DNA of 64,000 bases from an uncultured Fibrobacter sp. (lineage in GTDB: Bacteria; Fibrobacterota; Fibrobacteria; Fibrobacterales; Fibrobacteraceae): contig CAKUWY010000004.1 of the NCBI GenBank assembly GCA_934699585.1, forward strand, positions 62,001-126,000. The letters run 5' to 3'. Under the pieces are notes generated by a model that was given only the letters and a program-made list of their open reading frames with translations, was not told the origin of the DNA and made no database searches. How positions within the stretch are numbered: position 1 is the first letter of the stretch; every line of letters begins with the position of its first letter. Positions 26,504-32,545 of the stretch are shown piece after piece. The position numbers and the translations under genes are program-made.

Positions 26504-27385
26504 TTATAAACAGGAATTGCCTTCAATCAGCCACCGTATCAGTTCGGGATCCTTGTATGCAAGTGAAGGAACGTCGAAATGCGTCGCTCCGTCCAGTTCC
26601 GTTATTCTTGCTGATGCTCCGCTGCTTTGAAGCGCAGAAACAATGTCTCTGCTTGACTGGGGATCAACAATCGTATCTGCCGTACCAACAAACGCCCAGA
26701 TCTGCGTTTTTCTCAATGCCTCCAAATTGGATTTACTGTTCAGAACGCTTCCGCTCAGAGGCGCAATACGTGCAAAGGTATCCTGCAGCTTTAACTGAAG
26801 CTGATATGTTCCTGTCCCGCCCATTGAGTGCCCAGTCAAAGCAATATTGGATCTGTCTATCGAATAATTGTCGCTTAGGGTTTTTACAAGATTCCCTATA
26901 AGAACGTAAGCGTCTACCCAGCCTTTGTAGCTGTCGTCAAGCTTCGGTACTGCCACATATGCCCGAAGATCGCCGTAGTACCCGTCGTAAAGATACTTCG
27001 GAAATCCGTCGGTCGTAAGCAGCTCCGGCGTGGCTCCCCTCTTGTTGGTGCCGCCGTGAAGATAGATGACAAGAGGCATGTTTTCAGACGGATTTGCCGG
27101 GATGTAGAGATAATAGTCCATGCCGCCTACATTATGAAGTTCCATGGATGAAGGTATGTCGACAGGATCGGAGAAAGTTGGCGAACTGTTTTCGGGCTCG
27201 TCAGTGCCGGTTTCCGTCTCGTTTAAAATGCTCTCATCTATTACGTTTGCGGTTTCCGTCGGTTTGTCATCCGAGGAAACAGAATCCGATTCTGTGTTAG
27301 ACCCATCCAGATTTCGGCACGCGCAGAAAAATAACGCGAAAGAAATTGAAAGCAGAATGGAAAAGATTTTCTTAAGGTTGTTCAT
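26504..27385 (-). CDS. Lipoprotein alpha/beta-hydrolase esterase (PHB-depolymerase/feruloyl-esterase-like)
   Basis: 293 residues. A lipoprotein signal ends in the lipobox FFCAC at about residue 22, followed by a Ser/Thr/Glu-rich linker to about residue 75. The catalytic part contains YLHGGTNKRG, the nucleophile elbow GHSMGG, FVGTADTIVDP and a C-terminal HFD, as in PHB-depolymerase/Esterase D-like enzymes that act on polymer esters. It is the first gene of the array. Its ATG overlaps (ATGA) the end of a short leader ORF in the platform core, so it is probably translated by coupling and transcribed from the platform promoter. Confidence 0.82.
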   Translation of the reverse strand: MNNLKKIFSILLSISFALFFCACRNLDGSNTESDSVSSDDKPTETANVIDESILNETETGTDEPENSSPTFSDPVDIPSSMELHNVGGMDYYLYIPANPSENMPLVIYLHGGTNKRGATPELLTTDGFPKYLYDGYYGDLRAYVAVPKLDDSYKGWVDAYVLIGNLVKTLSDNYSIDRSNIALTGHSMGGTGTYQLQLKLQDTFARIAPLSGSVLNSKSNLEALRKTQIWAFVGTADTIVDPQSSRDIVSALQSSGASARITELDGATHFDVPSLAYKDPELIRWLIEGNSCL

Positions 27386-27408
27386 TTTGATGTTTTATCC
27401 CAGCTCAT
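27382..27408 (-). CDS. Eight-codon leader ORF in the platform core
   Basis: ATG AGC ... reads MSWDKTSK and stops as ATGA with the esterase start. AGGGG is seven to eight bases upstream. Copies L (19852-19911) and F (30658-30717) have the same ribosome binding site and the same start (MS.DKT) but continue to 19 residues ending VIILGNCR. The array is joined a few codons into this leader. Whether it is translated is inference. Confidence 0.4.
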   Translation of the reverse strand: MSWDKTSK

Positions 27409-27560
27409 AAGAGCCCCTATAAGACCTGCTTTCTGAATATATCTTAATTTATGCGGGTTCGCAAGCGTTTTGACGCTGAAAAAATCAGAAAAAAAAGGAT
27501 GGATATCTTGGATTTTGTCGATTTCAACAAGCCTTTGTATAAAAGAGAGCCGTTGATTTC
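27392..27560. repeat. Platform element, right half (copy R), with core 27392-27426
   Basis: Aligns with 30701-30870 in the intact copy. The 35-bp core 27392-27426 duplicates the core of copy L. Beyond it both copies share GACGCTGAAAAAATCAG and AAGCCTTTGTATAAAAGAGA. Together with copy L it reconstitutes one whole platform element interrupted by the array. Confidence 0.8.
27436..27464 (-). promoter_or_regulatory. Platform promoter pointing into the array
   Basis: Minus strand TTGCGA (27459-27464), a 17-bp spacer and TATATT (27436-27441). The intact copy has the same hexamers with the same 17-bp spacing at 30746-30774 despite spacer changes. Transcription would begin about 27430 and cross the core into the esterase gene. 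Confidence 0.6.
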
Positions 27561-27681
27561 TACCAAGAAAAATGTCAACGGCATAACGATTTCTCCTGAA
27601 GAAGAAAAGCTGAAAAGCACAAACTGGCGATGTGGGGGTTTCTACCCCCCCTATTTTGAGCCTCATTTCGTACGTTTATAA
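27451..27681 (+). CDS. Possible small basic protein encoded in the platform's right half
   Basis: A 76-codon frame begins MRVRKRFDAEKIRKK and continues DILDFVDFNKPLYKREP. There is no ribosome binding site, although TATATCTTA lies just upstream. In the intact copy (from 30761) a 7-A instead of 8-A run shifts the frame at the same place. This may be a real short gene, a remnant of a mobile gene, or noncoding repeat with a chance open frame. Confidence 0.25.
   Translation: MRVRKRFDAEKIRKKRMDILDFVDFNKPLYKREPLISTKKNVNGITISPEEEKLKSTNWRCGGFYPPYFEPHFVRL
27634..27649. terminator. GGGGGT/ACCCCC hairpin
   Basis: A perfect 6-bp stem with a TTCT loop between the platform right half and the Fibrobacter-type lipoprotein gene. 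No T-run follows. It may stop transcription or be part of a repeat. Confidence 0.35.
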
Positions 27682-27692
27682 AAATTTACAAC

Positions 27693-27701
27693 GGGGGGGG
27701 G
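27693..27701 (+). repeat. Nine-G homopolymer upstream of the lipoprotein gene
   Basis: A run of nine G residues about 58 bases before the likely start codon, in an otherwise AT-rich stretch. A small palindrome, ACCTATA-TTT-TATAGGT, follows at 27719-27735. Confidence 0.8.
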
Positions 27702-27758
27702 TAAATGGCGGTGCCGTTACCTATATTTTATAGGTTAAACACTAGACGGGGATGTTTT

Positions 27759-28910
27759 ATGAAAAATGTCATTGCGAGGAGCCGCAAGGCAGAGCCTGCC
27801 ACGAGCAAAGCGTGGTGGTGGCAATCTCTAACAATCTTTATATTTGCGGCAATCTTCGTCCTTTCCGCCTGCGATGACTCTTCGTCGGCAAGTGGCAATA
27901 GCGGCAGCAACCGTGGTGGAATTCTCGACACCGTCGAGACTTTCATGGAACTGTCGGACTATGACTGCGGCAAGAGTCAGAAGTGTGTCGCCACCTACCT
28001 GACGGAATACCATGACATGGCTGTGTGCGATGGTAACAACGGCTGGGTCATCGGGACTCTCATCGAGAAGATGGACTGCGACTTCTCTTCATCAAGTGAC
28101 AAGTCGAGCGACAGCAAGAATGGCTATTCATCCAGTTCCTCGGGAACGACGCCAAACAGTTGGCCAGAGGGGGTGAAACCATCCGGCTACTATGCAAAAA
28201 ACTGCCCTGCAAATCAGATCTGCAAGGATGCGACCTTGTCGCTTGAATACCTGAATCAGGAGATGCTTGCCGCTGGCAAATATGGCGAAATGCTAGACCC
28301 CCGTGACGGCCAGGTATACAAGACTATCGAAATTTGCGATAGACTCCACGAAAATTGTCAAACATGGATGGCACAGAACCTGAACTACGATCCGGGTGAT
28401 GTGTCCAGCATGGGAAACTATGCATGGAGTGGCTGCTACAACGACGAAGCTGACTCCTGTGCCAAGTATGGTCGCCTGTACACTTGGGAAGTTGCTATGA
28501 ATAATGTAGAATGTGGCGATGGCAATACTTGCAACCCTACCGGTGTGCAGCAGGGCGTTTGCCCTGCCGGTTGGCATCTGCCCGACTTGAATTCGCTTGA
28601 TACCCTTATGAGTTCTCGAGAAGTCGCAGGCATTTCGCTTAAGTCGCAGACTGGTTGGAAATCTGCTACGGAAGGTGAAGCAACAGACCGTCGCGGATTC
28701 TCTGCTCTTCCTGCTGGCCAATGGAATCCCGGTAGTAAATTCGGCGGTTTCAAGGATGCAGGCTACTACACCTATTTCTGGTCTACACTAGAGCATGGTA
28801 GCGAATTCGCGTATGCCGTGCATTTGCGTTACGACAGTTTTGAAGGCTACGAATACACTATGTACAAGTACTTCGCTTACTCCGTCCGTTGTCTCAAGGA
28901 CTCTGAATAG
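27759..28910 (+). CDS. Lipoprotein with Fibrobacter major paralogous domain (TIGR02145-like)
   Basis: 383 residues. A hydrophobic signal with lipobox LSAC (about residues 35-38) is followed by a Ser-rich linker and a C-terminal domain starting near DPRDGQVYKTIEI and containing TWMAQNLNY, YGRLYTWEVAM, CPAGWHLP and a final SVRCLKD. This is the pattern of the F. succinogenes major paralogous domain, whose function is unknown (cell-surface). Before the signal core lies the unusual segment MKNVIARSRKAEPATSKAWW, encoded by a widespread REP-type repeat. ATG 27759 has GGGGAT upstream, and the frame opens at 27705. The 3' end overlaps the convergent ATPase gene by 17 bases. Confidence 0.88.
   Translation: MKNVIARSRKAEPATSKAWWWQSLTIFIFAAIFVLSACDDSSSASGNSGSNRGGILDTVETFMELSDYDCGKSQKCVATYLTEYHDMAVCDGNNGWVIGTLIEKMDCDFSSSSDKSSDSKNGYSSSSSGTTPNSWPEGVKPSGYYAKNCPANQICKDATLSLEYLNQEMLAAGKYGEMLDPRDGQVYKTIEICDRLHENCQTWMAQNLNYDPGDVSSMGNYAWSGCYNDEADSCAKYGRLYTWEVAMNNVECGDGNTCNPTGVQQGVCPAGWHLPDLNSLDTLMSSREVAGISLKSQTGWKSATEGEATDRRGFSALPAGQWNPGSKFGGFKDAGYYTYFWSTLEHGSEFAYAVHLRYDSFEGYEYTMYKYFAYSVRCLKDSE
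27764..27829. repeat. REP-type repeat embedded in the lipoprotein coding start
   Basis: TGTCATTGCGAGGAGCCGCA and, after a short spacer, GTGGTGGCAATCTC form the two arms of a repeat family found between genes in many bacteria. Here it encodes the N-terminal 21 or so residues before the signal peptide core. Confidence 0.6.
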
Positions 28911-30060
28911 GGGTTATTTCTTTCCAGCTGATGAACTTCTGGTTTTCTCCGAGGTAAGAATCGTCGCCGCCATAGACGACTCTTGTGTTCGTTAGCGGAA
29001 TGCCTGCGACTTCGGCAAATTTCTTCAATCCGTCGTAGAATTTCTGGTTCTTTGTCTCGCCAGACTTGATTTCGATGGCGTTCAGTTCACCATCGGTTTC
29101 GCAAAGCAAGTCGACTTCATTCTGGTTCGTGTCGCTCCAGAAATAAAGTTGCGGTTCTTCGCCTTTAAACAGTGCATTTTTCATGTATTCGGTAACCACG
29201 AAATTCTCGAAGATTGCTCCGCGCAATCCGCTTTTTTGCAACTGTTCCCGGTTGAAAATGTTCAACAGATTGCACAGCAGCCCCGTATCGCAGAAATAGA
29301 TTTTAGGCGACTTGATAACCCTTTTCGAAAAATTCTTATAGTACGGAGGCAGGCGAATAAGTATAAAACTTGCTTCAAGAATCGAAATCCAGGCGTTTGC
29401 CGTTATGACGGATATTCCCGCGTCCTTGGCAAGCGAAGCAACGTTCAAAATGGAACCGACGTTTGCCGCGCATAGTTTGAGAAAACGCTTGAATGCGGTC
29501 ATGTCGGTTATGTTTCGCAACAGGCGGACATCCCGCTCGACATACGTCTGTAGGTAAGATGTAAAGTATTCCTTTGCCGAAATTTTCTTGTCATAGAGTC
29601 TTGGATAACAACCTTTGAGCAAAATTTCGTCAAGATCATTTGGAAGCTTGTCAACAGCCCTTAATTCTTCGGCGGAAAAAGGGAAAAGTTTGAGGATGCT
29701 TGTGCGCCCGGCTAGGCTTTGCGAAATACGTTCCATCAACAAAAAGTTATGTGAGCCGGACAAAATAAACTGTCCGCACTCGTCACGAGAATCTACGATT
29801 GTCTGTAGATAGGAAAATAAGTCTGGAACGCGTTGCGCCTCGTCTATAATACATTTTGTTCCGCAGTCCTTTAGGAATCCGCGGGGGTCGTTTTCAGCGA
29901 GTTGGCGGACGTCAGGGTCTTCCAGCGAAATGTATTTATAGTCCGCAAAGCATGATTTCAGCAATGTGGACTTGCCGCTTTGCCTAGGCCCCGTCAGCGT
30001 GACTACGGAAAATTTCTTTGCCATGCCTAGAATTGTCTTAGAAATTGACCTTTCAATCAT
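28894..30060 (-). CDS. AAA ATPase with C-terminal DUF4143
   Basis: 388 residues. Walker A is GPRQSGKSTL at about residue 24, Walker B is KCIIDEAQRVPDL, and the sensor region is FILSGSHNFLLMERISQSLAGR. The DUF4143 part follows (FENFVVTEYMK, YFWSDTNQNEVDLL, a PD-(D/E)xK-like pattern ending in IEIKSG). The function is unknown, and such genes are common in accessory regions. ATG 30060 has AAGG nine bases upstream. The 3' end overlaps the lipoprotein gene on the other strand by 17 bases. A relative of the same broad group lies at 30894-32186. Confidence 0.88.
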   Translation of the reverse strand: MIERSISKTILGMAKKFSVVTLTGPRQSGKSTLLKSCFADYKYISLEDPDVRQLAENDPRGFLKDCGTKCIIDEAQRVPDLFSYLQTIVDSRDECGQFILSGSHNFLLMERISQSLAGRTSILKLFPFSAEELRAVDKLPNDLDEILLKGCYPRLYDKKISAKEYFTSYLQTYVERDVRLLRNITDMTAFKRFLKLCAANVGSILNVASLAKDAGISVITANAWISILEASFILIRLPPYYKNFSKRVIKSPKIYFCDTGLLCNLLNIFNREQLQKSGLRGAIFENFVVTEYMKNALFKGEEPQLYFWSDTNQNEVDLLCETDGELNAIEIKSGETKNQKFYDGLKKFAEVAGIPLTNTRVVYGGDDSYLGENQKFISWKEITPIQSP

Positions 30061-30376
30061 AATTATGCCTTTTTTCTTTGAATATAGGTAAATTTCTATG
30101 AAAAAGCAATAGTTTTGTTTATGAAAATCATATAATAGAATTTATGAAAATCACATAATTACGGACGCCGCACCAAGTGTCTCAAGGGTTCGGACTAACC
30201 CGCCGCCGAGTTCTCAATTCCACGCTCCACACCACTCATCGGCAATGGGGGTATTAGGGGGCTTGCCCCCTAGGCGAGGGGGTGGAGAGCAATGAAGTGC
30301 GAACCAGGGGGATTCTTCCCCCTTCATAGACCGCTCGGCTCAATCTTATAACAGAATCTACGATATCGCCTCGCTC
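30061..30376. other. Intergenic region with direct repeats and GC hairpins
   Basis: Near the ATPase start two copies of TTTATGAAAATCA(T/C)ATAAT lie in tandem at about 30118-30160, with a weaker third (TTTCTATGAAAAAGCAATAG) before them, and could be an operator. Further right are AGGGGG-CTTG-CCCCCT (about 30256-30271) and GGGGGA/TTCCCCC hairpins. No gene is seen. Confidence 0.5.
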
Positions 30377-30423
30377 CCACCTAAAGGTGGTCATGTCCAC
30401 ATAAACGCTAAAGCGTTAAGTGG
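30377..30423. repeat. Structured double-hairpin repeat, copy 2
   Basis: CCACCT-AA-AGGTGG, then CCAC...GTGG enclosing AACGCT-AA-AGCGTT. Relative to copy 1 (18411-18457) the inner stem has a compensated G-C to A-T change. It lies 42 bases before the intact platform element. Confidence 0.7.
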
Positions 30424-30465
30424 CCAAAGTTCGCCTCCACGACTCGTTGATACGAGTTGCTTTCG

Positions 30466-30870
30466 GCTCACAGATTCACTTTGTTCGACTGTTCACTCGG
30501 GAAGCACACATCTCAGTCAAAAACACAAGAACGGCTCTGGTTTGCAAGAGCCTTACGGTCAAGACCTTTTTTGGGGCAAAAACCGTTGCTACAGGAGGAA
30601 ACTCTTGTGACTGTTAGTCCCTGCGAGTTTCCGCCGAGAGTCCTGATCACTTGCGTATTATCGGCAATTTCCAAGAATTATGACAGTTTTTTTTGTTCTG
30701 GTTTTATCTTCGCTCATAAAGAGCCCCTATAAGACCTACTTCTTGAATATACCTTATTTTATGCGGGTTCGCAAGCGGTTTGACGCTGAAAAAATCAGAA
30801 AAAAAGGAAGGATTTCTTGGATTTTGTCGATTTCAGCAAGCCTTTGTATAAAAGAGAGCCGCTGATTTCC
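30466..30870. repeat. Platform element, uninterrupted copy (copy F)
   Basis: About 405 bp. The left part matches 19656-19930 and the right part 27392-27560. In order on the plus strand: conserved GCTCACAGATTCAC, a 42-base hairpin at 30594-30635 (arms GGAGGAAACTC/GAGTTTCCGCC, one mismatch), the core 30701-30736, and the promoter-like pair 30746-30774 on the minus strand. It carries the 19-codon leader ORF 30658-30717 (minus). It ends about 24 bases before the stop of the next ATPase gene. Confidence 0.8.
30746..30774 (-). promoter_or_regulatory. Platform promoter in the empty copy
   Basis: TTGCGA (30769-30774), 17 bp, TATATT (30746-30751) on the minus strand, identical in hexamers and spacing to the promoter of copy R. 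Here it would transcribe the leader ORF and the hairpin. Confidence 0.5.
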
Positions 30871-30893
30871 ATCAGGGAAACAAGACTTGTAAA

Positions 30894-32186
30894 TTAAAAG
30901 TCCAGGCTATTCGGGTCCAGTAGAAACTCCTTCACGCCCATCATCAGGATTCCGTTGTCATCGTAGCGGGGCTTTATGCTGCTGTTTACTAGAAGTATTT
31001 TCTTGAAGGAGTCCCTGGTGTTCAAGAATGGTCGTTCTTCCTGAATCATCTTTTCCCTGTCGGGGATTTCGTAGGAGGACTGGATGTAGAAACGCTTGCT
31101 TCCGAGGTTTGCCACGAAGTCGATTTCCAGCATTTTACGAATGTCCTTGCTGTTTTCTTTTGTACGCAATTCAACAACGCCGACATCTACATTGTAACCG
31201 CGAAGCCTCAGCTCGTTGTAGATGATGTTTTCCATCAGGTGCGAAGGTTCGTGCTGTCTAAAGTTCAGCCTCGCATTTCTCAAACCGACATCTTCGAAAT
31301 AAATCTTGTAGGGCGTATTGATGTATCTCTTCCCCTTTACATCGTATCGCTTGGCCACGTTTATCATGTACGCTTCTAAAAGGTGCTGGATGTAGTTGTT
31401 TATTGTAATGTCAGAGAGCGTAGATTTCTTTACGCTTTTGAACGTGTCCTTTAATTTGGATGGATTTACTAGGGTTGCCATGCCCGATGCGAGAATATCC
31501 AACAGGTCTGCCATGTCGGAATCGGAGTCCAGGTTGTGCCTGGTGGCGATGTCTTTTAGGTAGGTCTGCGTCAGCTGCGTGTTGAGGTAAGCGATTTTCT
31601 GCTCGTCAGAAGGCATGGACGCCAATGCAGGCAGGCCGCCATAGAGCATGTATTCGTCAAACGCTTCCGTCTTGTCGCCCTTGCGGGCGCTCATGAATTC
31701 CGAAAAGGAAAGCGGAAAAACGTGAATTTCGTCGCCACGGCCTTCGAATTCGGTGAGCACGTCCTTAGAAAGAAATTTTGAATTGGAACCGGTTACGTAG
31801 ATGTCGAGATTGTCATCCCTGAGGTAGCCGTTCAAGACGGATTCGAAATTTCCCAGTTCCTGGATTTCGTCAAGCAGCAGGTAGTGCCTTTTCTTGTCCT
31901 TGATTTTGGTTTCGATGAATTTCAGGAATTTTTCCGGGGATACCTTTCGTTTTTCCTTTTGAAGCGAGATGAGGTCTTCGCCAATTTTTTTTAGGTCCTT
32001 CGCGGAATCGAAGGCGAATTTTATAATGTGGTTGCCGTCTGTTCCTTCTTTTTTTAACCAGTCGTAAAAGAGATCGTTTAACAGGAATGATTTTCCCGAA
32101 CGCCTAAGGCCGGTGATGACCTTTACCATACCGTTGTTTTGTCGTCTCTTTAACCGTTCCAGGTACAGGGGGCGTTTGATTTTCAT
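30894..32186 (-). CDS. AAA ATPase with DUF4143, second type
   Basis: 430 residues. Walker A is GLRRSGKSFLL near residue 25, Walker B is HYLLLDEIQELGNFE, and the sensor region is DIYVTGSNSKFLSKDVLTEF. The C-terminal DUF4143 includes HLMENIIYNELRLRGYNV and a nuclease-like EIDFVA. The frame opens at 32384, but ATG 32186 with AAAGAG upstream matches the family start. It is only distantly similar to the ATPase at 28894. The role is unknown. It lies directly against the platform element. Confidence 0.88.
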   Translation of the reverse strand: MKIKRPLYLERLKRRQNNGMVKVITGLRRSGKSFLLNDLFYDWLKKEGTDGNHIIKFAFDSAKDLKKIGEDLISLQKEKRKVSPEKFLKFIETKIKDKKRHYLLLDEIQELGNFESVLNGYLRDDNLDIYVTGSNSKFLSKDVLTEFEGRGDEIHVFPLSFSEFMSARKGDKTEAFDEYMLYGGLPALASMPSDEQKIAYLNTQLTQTYLKDIATRHNLDSDSDMADLLDILASGMATLVNPSKLKDTFKSVKKSTLSDITINNYIQHLLEAYMINVAKRYDVKGKRYINTPYKIYFEDVGLRNARLNFRQHEPSHLMENIIYNELRLRGYNVDVGVVELRTKENSKDIRKMLEIDFVANLGSKRFYIQSSYEIPDREKMIQEERPFLNTRDSFKKILLVNSSIKPRYDDNGILMMGVKEFLLDPNSLDF

Positions 32187-32545
32187 GGTGCGATACTCTT
32201 TTTTACTTTGAATTTTTGCCGCATTCGTCTTTTTTTCATACTCAAAATAGTGTTTTCCAAGAAGGTTGTCAACTCTAGTCAGAGTGGCAAAAAGAGCTTT
32301 ATTTAGGTAAAAACACCATTTATCCCGCCAATCTAACCCCAAAATTTTACCAAAGCCGTTTATCCCGCCTTTCCTAACCACCAACGGGCTACGCCCTACT
32401 AATCACTAACCACTATTTGACGCCCTTGGCGTCCGTTGCTGCGGCTCAAAGACGCCAAAACAAGTTTTGTCGCCTTATTCGCCTTGCAAACTTTTCTATC
32501 TTTGCGCGCAAACTTAGCGTATAATGCCTTATTAAGGGATTACAA
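32187..32545. other. Intergenic region upstream of secDF
   Basis: Contains a short CTAACCACTA-type degenerate tract (32378-32412), a GACGCCCTTGGCGTC hairpin at about 32420-32434, and the promoter region of secDF. No gene or RNA is seen. Confidence 0.5.
32497..32525 (+). promoter_or_regulatory. Promoter region of secDF
   Basis: Two candidate elements: TATCTTTG (32497-32504), matching the FCB -7 motif, and TATAAT (32520-32525), a classical -10 box about 20 bases before the ATG. No good -35 or TTTG partner box is apparent for either. Confidence 0.4.

Noticed and set aside
19656..30870. Insertion sequence with transposase
   Set aside because: The repeated platform element has no transposase frame and no terminal inverted repeats; its copies share an internal core rather than ends.
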